Positions 23,993 through 32,056 of a stretch of 33,600 nt of DNA are shown here, one piece after another; the first letter of the stretch is position 1; every line of letters starts with the position of its first letter. The stretch covers positions 1 through 33,600 of the forward strand of contig JAPLJO010000063.1 in the NCBI GenBank assembly GCA_026388515.1. Direction: 5' to 3'. The notes under the pieces were generated by a model that made no database searches, was not told where the DNA came from, and was given only the letters and a program-made list of their open reading frames with translations. Position numbers and translations under genes: made by a program. Source of the DNA: Deltaproteobacteria bacterium (GTDB lineage Bacteria; Desulfobacterota; Syntrophia; Syntrophales; UBA2210).

Positions 23993-26851
23993 ATGCAGTA
24001 CATAAAAGTTCGTGGCGCCTGCCAGCACAACTTAAAAAACGTCAGCGTCGACATACCGCGGGACAGGATGGTGGTCATCACCGGCGTGAGCGGCTCCGGT
24101 AAATCGTCGCTCGCCTTCAATACCATCTATGCCGAGGGCCAGCGGCGTTATGTGGAGTCCCTTTCCACCTATGCCCGCCAGTTTATCGGGCAGATGGACA
24201 AGCCCGACGTGGAATCGATCGAGGGGCTTTCTCCCTCCATTGCAATCGAGCAGCGCACCGCGAGCCATAATCCGCGTTCCACCGTGGGCACGGTCACGGA
24301 GATTTACGATTACCTGCGTCTTCTCTACGCGCGCATCGGCATTCCCCACTGCCACAAGTGCGGCAGGGAAATCCGGACCCAGACCGTGGATACCATGCTC
24401 GACCAGATTCTGTCGTTTCCCGCGCAGTCGAAAATTACCATCCTTGCGCCGGTGGTGCGGGGGAAAAAGGGGGAATTCCATAAAGAACTTAAAAAACTGA
24501 GGAAAGACGGATTTGCACGGGTGCGCGTTGACAGGGAAGTGCGGGATCTTGCCGAGGACATCGTCCTCGACAAGAAAAAGCGCCATGATATCGATGTCAT
24601 CGTTGACCGGCTGGTAGTAAAAGACGGCGTGAGAAAGCGCCTCAGGGATTCGCTGGAGACCGCGCTCAAGCTCGCGGAAGGTTTCATCAGGGTGGGTATT
24701 GCGGGAGGTGAAGAGATCACCTTTAGCGAGGTCTATGCCTGCACGGAATGCGGTATCAGCATCCAGGAACTCGCCCCGCGCATGTTTTCATTTAACAGCC
24801 CCTACGGTGCCTGCACCGAGTGCGGGGGGCTGGGCACGAAAGTTTACTTCGATGAAAATCTTATCGTGCCCGATTCCTCACTCTCGATACGTGAGGGCGC
24901 CATTGCGCCCTGGGATAACCGCACTTCGCTTTTTTTCTTTCAGTTGCTGGAAGCCCTCTCAAAACACTATTCCTTCGATATCAACACGCCCTTCAACCAA
25001 CTTCCCGCGAAGGTGCGCCACGCGCTCCTCTTCGGTTCGGGCGACGAGAGCATCGAGTTTTATTTTGACAAACGGGGGAGGCGGTTCTTTTACAAAAAAA
25101 CCTTTGAAGGGGTGATTCCCACTATCGACCGGCGGTACCGCGAGACCGATGCGGCTGACACGAGGATCGACCTGGAGCGGTACATGAACGTCACAGACTG
25201 TCCGGCCTGCGACGGCGCGCGGCTCATGAAGGAAAGTCTCGCCGTCACCGTTGCCGGAAAGAACATCCATGAGGTGTGCCTTTTCTCCATCGGCGAGTGC
25301 CTCCGGTTCTTCGGGGGTCTCTCGCTTCAGGAGCGGGAACTGCAGATATCGGAACGGATATTAAAGGAGATAAAGGAGCGGCTTGTCTTCCTTGTTGATG
25401 TGGGTATGGATTATCTGAATCTTGCGCGGTCCTCGGGGACGCTCTCCGGCGGCGAGTGGCAGCGCATACGGCTGGCGACGCAGATCGGTTCCGGGCTCAT
25501 GGGGGTGCTCTATGTCCTCGACGAGCCGACCATCGGTCTCCATCCCCGCGACAATGTCCGGCTTATTTCGACACTTAAAAGGCTCCGCGACATGGGAAAC
25601 ACGATTCTCGTCGTGGAACATGACGCGGAGATCATAAGGTCCTCCGACGACATTATCGACATGGGGCCCGGGGCGGGGCTTTCGGGCGGCGAGGTCATCT
25701 TTCACGGCACGCCCGATGATGCCTGCGTGTCGGAGACATCGCTCACCGGGAAATACCTTTCGGGGAGGGCCTCCATACCGATTCCCGAATCGAGGAGATC
25801 GCCGGCGGACCGGTTCGTCGTCATCGAGGGGGCCACGGAAAACAATCTGAAGGACATCACCGTCAGGATTCCCGTGGGTCTTTTTACCTGCGTCACGGGT
25901 GTCTCGGGTTCGGGGAAAAGCACGCTTATCATCGAGACGCTCTACAAGGTGCTTTTACGAAGGCTTTACCGGTACCACGGAAAGGCGGGAAGGATAAGGG
26001 CGGTCAGGGACCTGGGCGGCATTGAGCGGGTGATTGCCATGGACCAGCAGCCCATCGGCCGCACCCCCCGCTCCAATCCCGTGACGTACACCGGCGCCTT
26101 TACCCCCATCAGGGAACTGTTCACCATGCTGCCCGAGTCACGAATGCGGGGCTACAAACCGGGCCGCTTCAGCTTCAACGTCAGGGGAGGGAGGTGCGAA
26201 TCCTGCGAAGGCGACGGACTGAAGCGGATAGAGATGCATTTTCTTCCCGATGTCTATGTGACCTGTGATGTCTGCCGGGGAACCCGTTTCAACAGGGACA
26301 CGCTGGAGATACTCTACAAGGGGAAAAGCATTGCCGATGTGCTTGACATGACTGTGGATCAGGCCCTTGTCTTTTTCGATGCCGTTCCCTCAATCAGGTC
26401 GAAGCTGAAATTCCTTTCCGACGTGGGGCTCGGCTACGTAAAACTCGGCCAGTCGGCGACCACGCTCTCCGGCGGCGAGGCCCAGCGCATCAAACTTTCC
26501 CGCGAGCTCGGGCGGCGGCTCACGAACAATACGCTGTATATTCTCGATGAGCCCACCATCGGTCTTCATTTCGCCGATATCGAGAAACTTCTCCAGGTAC
26601 TGGCGAGACTCGTTGACATGGGGAACACAGTGGTGGTAATCGAACACAACCTCGACGTCATCAAGTGCGCCGATTACGTCATTGACCTCGGTCCCGAGGG
26701 AGGAGCAGGCGGCGGACGGATCGTTGCAGCGGGTGTTCCCGAAGACGTGGTCAGGGTTCCCGCCTCATTGACGGGACAGTTTCTCCGCGCCGTGCTCGAC
26801 GGAAAGCCGGGCCGGGCGGATGACAAAGCGTGTGCGGCGCACGAGGGATAG
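23993..26851 (+). CDS. uvrA: Excinuclease ABC subunit A
   Basis: A 952-residue DNA-damage-recognition ATPase. The first Walker A is GVSGSGKSSLAF at about residue 31, then YVESLSTYARQFIGQMDKPD and the UvrB-binding region. Zinc modules are visible as CTECG-19-CTECG and CESCEG with CDVCRGTRFN. The second Walker A is GVSGSGKSTLI at about residue 640, and both signature motifs are followed by DEPTIGLH. The first signature reads LSGGEWQRIRLA where LSGGEAQRI is usual; the second is the normal LSGGEAQRIKL. Length is typical. There is no strong ribosome site before the ATG at 23993, but homology begins at once (MQYIKVRGACQHNLKNV). It shares the strand with mfd and the foldase gene. Confidence 0.97.
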   Translation: MQYIKVRGACQHNLKNVSVDIPRDRMVVITGVSGSGKSSLAFNTIYAEGQRRYVESLSTYARQFIGQMDKPDVESIEGLSPSIAIEQRTASHNPRSTVGTVTEIYDYLRLLYARIGIPHCHKCGREIRTQTVDTMLDQILSFPAQSKITILAPVVRGKKGEFHKELKKLRKDGFARVRVDREVRDLAEDIVLDKKKRHDIDVIVDRLVVKDGVRKRLRDSLETALKLAEGFIRVGIAGGEEITFSEVYACTECGISIQELAPRMFSFNSPYGACTECGGLGTKVYFDENLIVPDSSLSIREGAIAPWDNRTSLFFFQLLEALSKHYSFDINTPFNQLPAKVRHALLFGSGDESIEFYFDKRGRRFFYKKTFEGVIPTIDRRYRETDAADTRIDLERYMNVTDCPACDGARLMKESLAVTVAGKNIHEVCLFSIGECLRFFGGLSLQERELQISERILKEIKERLVFLVDVGMDYLNLARSSGTLSGGEWQRIRLATQIGSGLMGVLYVLDEPTIGLHPRDNVRLISTLKRLRDMGNTILVVEHDAEIIRSSDDIIDMGPGAGLSGGEVIFHGTPDDACVSETSLTGKYLSGRASIPIPESRRSPADRFVVIEGATENNLKDITVRIPVGLFTCVTGVSGSGKSTLIIETLYKVLLRRLYRYHGKAGRIRAVRDLGGIERVIAMDQQPIGRTPRSNPVTYTGAFTPIRELFTMLPESRMRGYKPGRFSFNVRGGRCESCEGDGLKRIEMHFLPDVYVTCDVCRGTRFNRDTLEILYKGKSIADVLDMTVDQALVFFDAVPSIRSKLKFLSDVGLGYVKLGQSATTLSGGEAQRIKLSRELGRRLTNNTLYILDEPTIGLHFADIEKLLQVLARLVDMGNTVVVIEHNLDVIKCADYVIDLGPEGGAGGGRIVAAGVPEDVVRVPASLTGQFLRAVLDGKPGRADDKACAAHEG

Positions 26852-26927
26852 CATGGTGGCTGCTGCCGGTTGATGAGCCCATGGCGGCCGAATGGCGCCG
26901 GGGTGTACGAATATCAGGGAGGGATCA

Positions 26928-28346
26928 GTGGCACAGGGAAACGGTCTGCAGAGTTTTTTCAACCCAAAGAGTGTGGCTCTTTTCGGAAGCATGCAGGAGG
27001 GGTGGTTCTTTGGTCCCGGCGTGGTGATAAAGGACCTTCGCGAGGGCGGCTACAAAGGAACAATCTATCCCGTCCATCCGACGGTGGAGACCGTCTACGG
27101 CCTTCCCGTCTATCGGGATGTCCAAGGCATTCCCGGTGACATCGAGCTTGCCGTGGTAATTACCTCGTGGCGGCATGTGCCGGGTATCCTGAAGTCCTGC
27201 GGCGAGCGGGGCGTGAAGGCGGCAGTGGTGGTATCCGACGGCTTCGGCGAGATGGGGGAGGAAGGAAGGATTCGCGAGCGTGAACTCGTCGCCCTTGCGG
27301 AGGGCTTCGGGCTTCGCATCATCGGTCCCAACACCCTGGGCATACTCAATACGGTGGACCGGTTTACCACCGTCCCCTACGAGAAGGGCTACCGCTACAC
27401 AAAGACGGGCCCCCTCTCAATCGTGACACAGACGGGCATGTACGGACCGCAGGCGGTATCGCTCAACGACTATCAGTTCGGCGTCAATAAAATCATCGAC
27501 CTGGGAAACATGTGCGATGTCGATGAAGTGGACTGCCTCTCCTACCTGGAACATGACGAGGGAACGGAGGTGATTTCCCTCTACATTGAACATACGCGGC
27601 GTCCCCAGGCGTTTCTCGACACCGTGAAAAAACTCTCGATGAAAAAACCCGTGCTCTGCCTCAAGGGCGGACGCTCACCGGAGTCGGCAGGCGCCATGGC
27701 GTCCCATACGGGATCACTCGCCGCCGACGACAGGCTCTACGAAGGACTCTTCCGCCAGACGGGCGTTATCAGGGTGGACGACTACCGGGACCTTCTCGAT
27801 TGTGCGAAACCCTTTCTCTACCAGTCCCTGCCCGCAGGGAACCGGCTGGGCATCATCTCGTTCTCGGGGGCTATCGGCATTCAGTGTATCGATGCGGCAC
27901 GGGTATCGGGGCTCACCGCAGGAAAATTAAGCGCGGCGAGTCATGAGCGCCTCTCCCGGATTCACCCCCTCATGGGCGGGCATCCCATCGATCTCGGTCC
28001 CGCGGCGGCGGTCGCCGGCCCGGAGGTGTTTAAATTCTACAGGGAATCCTACGGGACACTCGTGGAGGACGATGCCATCGATTGTATCTACTTCAACGCC
28101 TACGTGGGTGCGCTTCTGAAGCCGGAATACTACAGTGAATTTTTCGAGTATATGAAAGAGCACAGGGGAAAACCAACCGTCATGTGGTGTTACGGGTCTT
28201 CCGGTGAATATGTGCGGGAGATGGCGGTGATGGCCGAGCGTTCCGGCATACCCTGCTATGAAACGACGAGGAAGGCCGTGAGGGCGCTCGGGTACATGAA
28301 TCGCTACGCGGCGTGGAGGCGATCGAGGGGGCGTGAAGAAAATTGA
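26928..28346 (+). CDS. Second acyl-CoA synthetase (ADP-forming) alpha-type protein
   Basis: A 472-residue paralogue of the protein at 1119-2600. It begins with a CoA-binding Rossmann domain (LQSFFNPKSVALFGSMQEGW, then TIYPVHPTVETVYG) and continues with VVVSDGFGEMGEEG, IIGPNTLGILN and SIVTQTGMYG. It carries the phosphorylatable histidine at about residue 260 in MASHTGSLAADDRLYEG. The ATP-grasp portion is missing, so a separate beta subunit would be needed for catalysis. The start is set at the GTG at 26928 because AGGGAGG lies just before it; the ORF-track ATG at 26892 precedes that site. It follows uvrA by 76 bases but is functionally unrelated, and downstream genes are a small membrane protein and an Fe-S protein. 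It may act in energy conservation from acyl-CoAs. Confidence 0.82.
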   Translation: MAQGNGLQSFFNPKSVALFGSMQEGWFFGPGVVIKDLREGGYKGTIYPVHPTVETVYGLPVYRDVQGIPGDIELAVVITSWRHVPGILKSCGERGVKAAVVVSDGFGEMGEEGRIRERELVALAEGFGLRIIGPNTLGILNTVDRFTTVPYEKGYRYTKTGPLSIVTQTGMYGPQAVSLNDYQFGVNKIIDLGNMCDVDEVDCLSYLEHDEGTEVISLYIEHTRRPQAFLDTVKKLSMKKPVLCLKGGRSPESAGAMASHTGSLAADDRLYEGLFRQTGVIRVDDYRDLLDCAKPFLYQSLPAGNRLGIISFSGAIGIQCIDAARVSGLTAGKLSAASHERLSRIHPLMGGHPIDLGPAAAVAGPEVFKFYRESYGTLVEDDAIDCIYFNAYVGALLKPEYYSEFFEYMKEHRGKPTVMWCYGSSGEYVREMAVMAERSGIPCYETTRKAVRALGYMNRYAAWRRSRGREEN

Positions 28347-28451
28347 TGAGGCGGGCCGGGGAGCACATCTCCACGGCACGGACCTTATGCACACCCGCCT
28401 GCATCATCGGCATGAACCGAATAATCGGATAAACTGCGGGGAGGAACACAC

Positions 28452-28649
28452 ATGGATCAAAACGTGGGTACCATTGACAGGGTCGTCCGGCTCGTGGTGG
28501 CGATTCTTTTTATTGTCGCCAATGTTGCGGGCTGGGTAAAGGGCATCGCGGGTCTCGTGCTTGCCGTCCTTGCCGGCATGCTTCTTTCAAGCGTGGCCTC
28601 AGGACACTGCCCGCTCTATGTGAAGCTGGGAATTAAAAAGACGATATAA
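28452..28649 (+). CDS. DUF2892 small inner-membrane protein
   Basis: A 65-residue protein beginning MDQNVGTIDRVVRLVVAILF, the hallmark start of DUF2892 (N-x-G-x-x-D-R-x-x-R). Two short hydrophobic helices follow, and near the end is ASGHCPLYVKLGI, where the family typically has a C-P-x-Y motif. GGGGAGG precedes the ATG. Members occur alone or fused to rhodanese domains; the function is not established. The single cysteine could be redox active. It lies 105 bases after the acyl-CoA synthetase-like gene and 110 before the Fe-S protein. Confidence 0.8.
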   Translation: MDQNVGTIDRVVRLVVAILFIVANVAGWVKGIAGLVLAVLAGMLLSSVASGHCPLYVKLGIKKTI

Positions 28650-28759
28650 CCGGAACCGGTAATCGCCAGTCCCCCATTTCCGCCACGGGCGTGTGCCGTC
28701 CGCGCGGCGGTGGGCCGAGGTATGCGGGGCAATCTGAAATCATATCGGGAGGTGGTGAA

Positions 28760-29791
28760 ATGTTTCTGAAGGAAAAGTGCACACTCTGCGGCGAATGCCT
28801 TGCGCGGTGTCCCTATCTTGCCTATCCGCTTGAAGAGGCGAAAAAAGAGTTTTCCAGGCTCATGAACGGAGAGGCATCATCCGTCACATCCCGGTGCATT
28901 ACCTGCGCGGCCTGCAATATGTTCTGCCCCGAGGGGGCGAATCCCTTCGATCTCATCAATGAGCTTCAGGAAAAGACGGGGACCTTCAAGGTCGCGGAGC
29001 AGTCTCTTGCGGTAATGAGCATCGCCCCGACCCTGCCTTCCCAGGTAATCAAGGGCGAGGCGGGCAAACCCGCCATCAATCTCTGTGCCGTGGGCGACAT
29101 GATTCCCGGCGTTATCGAGGGGGCGCTCTTCGAGGGACTCACGCAGATAAAAGGCGGCGATTATTTCTGCTACGTGGGATGGATTCACGTGGGAAAGCCG
29201 GGCATGGTGGCCGACCATGCAGCCTCCTTTGTGAACAACCTGGCGGCGACGGGGGCGAAGGAAATCATCTGCTACCATGATGACTGCTATGCGGTCCTGG
29301 ATAATAAGGTGAAAGAATTCGGCATTGCCGTTCCCTTTAAAGTTACCCATCTCATCGAATACCTGAGGGACTACGTGAAGGAACATGCGGGCCGGGTGCG
29401 GAAGCTCAATATGAAAATCGCCTACCAGCAGCCCTGCGCGTCACGGTATACCTTTGCTAAGGACGCAATTCTCGACGACCTCTTCGAGAGAATCGGCGTC
29501 ACCCGGGTCGCACGCCGTTATGACAGGATGGGTGCGCTCTGCTGCGGCGCCGCCATGGCCGGCATGAAGGACATGCCGCGGGAGACGACGGAAGAATGGC
29601 GTATGAAAAATATCATGGATGCAAAGGAAGCCGGCGCGGAAGCGATGGTCTTTCTCTGCCCCATGTGTGCGCTTAACCTGAGGAACCGGGCAAAGGCCCG
29701 GGGAGTGGAGCCTTACATGGTGAGCAATCTCGTGAGACTCGCCCTCGGAGAGGAACTCGCGCTGGGCGGGGCGGGGAAAAAATTCGAATAG
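28760..29791 (+). CDS. HdrB/HdrD-like Fe-S oxidoreductase (two 4Fe-4S motifs plus CCG domain)
   Basis: A 343-residue soluble protein. The N-terminus has two ferredoxin motifs, C7TLC10GEC13LARC17P and C46ITC49AAC52NMFC56P. The C-terminal half has cysteine-rich segments CYHDDCY, PCASRY, CCGAAMAGM and CPMCALN, resembling the CCG domain that binds the noncubane cluster in heterodisulfide reductase subunit B/D. It likely passes electrons between a thiol or flavin partner and ferredoxin, as in the many HdrD-like proteins of sulfate reducers and syntrophs. I place the start at 28760 because GGGAGGTGG precedes it by a few bases; the ORF-track start adds 23 unlikely residues. No flavin HdrA, membrane HdrE or dehydrogenase gene adjoins it, so its partner is unknown. 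Confidence 0.8.
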   Translation: MFLKEKCTLCGECLARCPYLAYPLEEAKKEFSRLMNGEASSVTSRCITCAACNMFCPEGANPFDLINELQEKTGTFKVAEQSLAVMSIAPTLPSQVIKGEAGKPAINLCAVGDMIPGVIEGALFEGLTQIKGGDYFCYVGWIHVGKPGMVADHAASFVNNLAATGAKEIICYHDDCYAVLDNKVKEFGIAVPFKVTHLIEYLRDYVKEHAGRVRKLNMKIAYQQPCASRYTFAKDAILDDLFERIGVTRVARRYDRMGALCCGAAMAGMKDMPRETTEEWRMKNIMDAKEAGAEAMVFLCPMCALNLRNRAKARGVEPYMVSNLVRLALGEELALGGAGKKFE

Positions 29792-29847
29792 GGTACGCGA
29801 AAGCGGGAATCCGGTAATTTATTTTTTTATGAAAACGGTGAGGAACT

Positions 29848-31230
29848 ATGACACGTTCAAAGGTGGACGCCCTTCTCAAATCAGACGCGCCCGTTGAAGA
29901 GGTGCTTGTCATGGGGTGGGTGCGGACGAAGCGCGATGCCAAGGGATTCTCATTTATAGAACTGAACGACGGCTCGTGTCTCAGGAACATGCAGATTGTC
30001 GCCGGAGAAACCCTTCCCAATTACGATGAGGTAAAAAAACTGACGACGGGATCGGCTGTCAGCATCACAGGCGGTCTCGTGGAGTCCGTCGGTAGCGGCC
30101 AGAAGTGGGAAATCAGGGCGGACACCATGGAGATCGTAAGCTTCGCCCCCGAGGCCTATCCGCTCCAGAAAAAACGTCACAGTGATGAGTTCCTGAGGAC
30201 GATTGCCCATCTGAGACCGAGAACGAATAAATACGGGGCCGCCTTCCGCCTGCGGTCGGAGCTCTCCTACGCCATTCACAAATTCTTCAGGGACAGGGGA
30301 TTCCGGTATATCCACACGCCCATCATCACCAGCTCGGACTGCGAGGGCGCCGGTGAAATGTTCCGGGTCAGCATCTTCAACCCCACGTCAATTCCCATGG
30401 TGAACAGTGCCCCCGACTTTTCCGCGGACTTCTTCGGCAGGGAGACGAACCTCACCGTCTCGGGGCAGCTCGAGGCGGAGATGTTCGCCCTTGCACTCGG
30501 CGATGTCTATACGTTCGGCCCCACCTTCAGGGCAGACCCTTCAAACACGCGCCGCCATGCCGCCGAGTTCTGGATGATCGAGCCTGAGATGGCCTTCTGC
30601 GACCTCGCGGGCGACATGACGCTCGCCGAGGAAATGATTAAATACCTCACCACATTCGCCATGAGCGAGTGCGCCGACGACCTGGGACTCTTCGCGAAGT
30701 ACGTTGACAAAAATCTCATGCCGGTCCTTGAAAATGTGGTGTCCTCGCAGTTTGTAAGGCTTCCCTACGGCGAGGCGGTTGATATTCTTCTCAACTCGGG
30801 AAAGACGTTCGAGTATGCGGTACAATTCGGCACGGACCTCCAGTCGGAACACGAGCGGTACCTGACGGAGGAACACTTCAGAAAACCCGTGATACTCTAT
30901 AATTACCCGAAGATCATCAAGCCCTTCTACATGAGGGTGAACGACGACGGCATCACCGTCGCCGCCATGGATGTGCTCGTCCCCGGCATCGGTGAAATCA
31001 TCGGGGGAAGTCAGCGTGAAGAGCGTCTCGACGTACTGGAGAGAAGAATGAGAGAGTGCGGGCTTTCACCGGAAAATTACTGGTGGTATCTCGATTCCCG
31101 CCGGTTCGGTTCCGTGCCCCACAGCGGTTTCGGCCTCGGCTTCGAACGCCTCATCATGATGATGACAGGCATCACCAACATCAGGGACGTCATACCCTTT
31201 CCACGAACCCCGGGGGGTATCGAGTTTTAG
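29848..31230 (+). CDS. asnS: Asparaginyl-tRNA synthetase
   Basis: A 460-residue class IIb synthetase that charges tRNA-Asn. The N-terminal anticodon-binding OB domain includes VLVMGWVRTKRDAKGFSFIE. Motif 1 surroundings are IHTPIITSSDCEGAGEMFRV, typical of AsnRS rather than AspRS. APDFSADFFGRETNLTVSGQ and TFGPTFRADPSNTRRHAAEF give motif 2, and GFGLGFERLIMMMTGITNIR with DVIPFPRTPG gives motif 3. GGTGAGG precedes the ATG. A short T-rich run lies upstream, but I see no T-box or tRNA-binding leader. It converges with the BrnT/BrnA genes. Confidence 0.95.
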   Translation: MTRSKVDALLKSDAPVEEVLVMGWVRTKRDAKGFSFIELNDGSCLRNMQIVAGETLPNYDEVKKLTTGSAVSITGGLVESVGSGQKWEIRADTMEIVSFAPEAYPLQKKRHSDEFLRTIAHLRPRTNKYGAAFRLRSELSYAIHKFFRDRGFRYIHTPIITSSDCEGAGEMFRVSIFNPTSIPMVNSAPDFSADFFGRETNLTVSGQLEAEMFALALGDVYTFGPTFRADPSNTRRHAAEFWMIEPEMAFCDLAGDMTLAEEMIKYLTTFAMSECADDLGLFAKYVDKNLMPVLENVVSSQFVRLPYGEAVDILLNSGKTFEYAVQFGTDLQSEHERYLTEEHFRKPVILYNYPKIIKPFYMRVNDDGITVAAMDVLVPGIGEIIGGSQREERLDVLERRMRECGLSPENYWWYLDSRRFGSVPHSGFGLGFERLIMMMTGITNIRDVIPFPRTPGGIEF

Positions 31231-31318
31231 CATGGCGGAAGACACCGGGATATTTCTCTTTCAGCCACAACTGAACAACGGTGTTCAACTGCATCAGGTT
31301 CGTCCGGTTTTATGACTT

Positions 31319-31678
31319 CTATGAGCGTTCTGCGCCCCGGACCGCCGATGCTGCCTGACGGATACATGCCGCACGACGGCTCTTTTTCCCGGGGGAACGA
31401 CTGGCCGCTCCGCGTTCAAGCGCAATCTGCCTTGCCAAATATACCTTTGCGAGGCTTTGGTAGGGGACATCTTTCTTGTTGGCAATCGTTCTAAGTTCGG
31501 CCAGCATGTCCGAAGGGATCCTGATGGAAATTGATTTCAGGGACGGCTTCAGATGGGGAAATGAAGCTCTCCTGATATTTCGGAGATCAAAGTAATCCAA
31601 AGGCGAGTGAGTTGCCCAGAACCTGCGCTCCGCATCCTCACTCTTGAATTCCGGTATGCGTTTATCCGTTTTCTTCAT
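31319..31678 (-). CDS. brnA: BrnA/CopG-family antitoxin
   Basis: A 119-residue antitoxin. The start, IPEFKSEDAERRFWATHSPL then DYFDL, is typical of the CopG-antitoxin/BrnA family, followed by the ribbon-helix-helix segment SISIRIPSDMLAELRTIANK and a helix PYQSLAKVYLARQIA. It overlaps the end of brnT by 17 bases, so the two are translationally coupled with toxin first, the normal BrnTA order. It should neutralise BrnT and repress the shared promoter. The last ~27 residues (after LERG) are basic and Ala/Ser-rich and go beyond the usual end of the family, perhaps through loss of a stop codon. The partner identity makes the call strong; the tail is odd. Confidence 0.82.
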   Translation of the reverse strand: MKKTDKRIPEFKSEDAERRFWATHSPLDYFDLRNIRRASFPHLKPSLKSISIRIPSDMLAELRTIANKKDVPYQSLAKVYLARQIALERGAASRSPGKKSRRAACIRQAASAVRGAERS

Positions 31679-31961
31679 AGAATTTACTCTCCCTCCGGTT
31701 CATGTCCCTTGCGGAAATGACCCGGATTAGTTTTTCTCTTATAGTAAAAATCACCACGAGAAGACGTCCGCTGTCGGTGCGGCCGAAGGCCGCCCATCGA
31801 TTTTCCGCGGTTGAATGTACGCGATCATCGAGAATAAGCAAAGGGTCGTTAAAGAATATCTGTTCACACTCCCAGTTATCGACGTTATGTGCAATCCGGT
31901 TCTTCTCGGTGTTCCCTTCATCCCACTGGAACCCGACACTGTGTTCGATATCGTCCTTCAT
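31662..31961 (-). CDS. brnT: BrnT-family ribonuclease toxin
   Basis: A 99-residue toxin of the RelE-like BrnT family. The hallmark VGFQWDEGNTEKNRIAHNV is followed by ECEQIFFNDPLLILDD, then RWAAFGRTDSGRLLVVIFTI and the C-terminal IRVISARDMNRRESKFY; these blocks match the consensus F-x-W-D-x-x-K-x-x-x-N and R-x-I-S-A-R. BrnT cleaves RNA and slows growth until bound by BrnA. No Shine-Dalgarno site precedes the ATG, and the promoter places the transcript start almost at the ATG. The gene pair sits alone between asnS and the proA-nadD frame, both of them housekeeping genes, as mobile TA modules often do. Confidence 0.88.
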   Translation of the reverse strand: MKDDIEHSVGFQWDEGNTEKNRIAHNVDNWECEQIFFNDPLLILDDRVHSTAENRWAAFGRTDSGRLLVVIFTIREKLIRVISARDMNRRESKFYEENG

Positions 31962-31969
31962 GACAAAGA

Positions 31970-31998
31970 ATTGTATATGGATATAATATACAGGTCAA
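31970..31998 (-). promoter_or_regulatory. brnTA promoter with embedded operator
   Basis: On the minus strand TTGACC (31998-31993), a 17-base spacer and TACAAT (31975-31970), one base from consensus at each box. Between and overlapping them lies an inverted repeat GTATAT-N7-ATATAC (31973-31991). A ribbon-helix-helix antitoxin such as BrnA could bind there and block polymerase. The expected start point is about 31963, giving an mRNA with almost no leader before the ATG at 31961. Confidence 0.65.
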
Positions 31999-32035
31999 GT
32001 TTTTAGTAAGGCGGAAATCAGTGCCAGGGACGCAT

Positions 32036-32056
32036 AAAAATCAATTCAGGATTTTT
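32036..32056 (-). terminator. Possible terminator of the proA-nadD frame
   Basis: AAAAATC and GATTTTT form a 7-bp AT-rich stem with a 7-base loop that begins at the stop codon. Reading on the minus strand, the 3' arm supplies a T tract. It would separate this gene from the brnTA promoter just downstream. Confidence 0.4.

Noticed and set aside
29810-29832. T-rich run (ATTTATTTTTTTAT) before asnS as a terminator of the Fe-S gene
   Set aside because: The preceding dyad has only about three base pairs, too weak to call a terminator.
31272-31287. TGAAC-N6-GTTCA inverted repeat after asnS
   Set aside because: Five-base stem without a T tract; could occur by chance.
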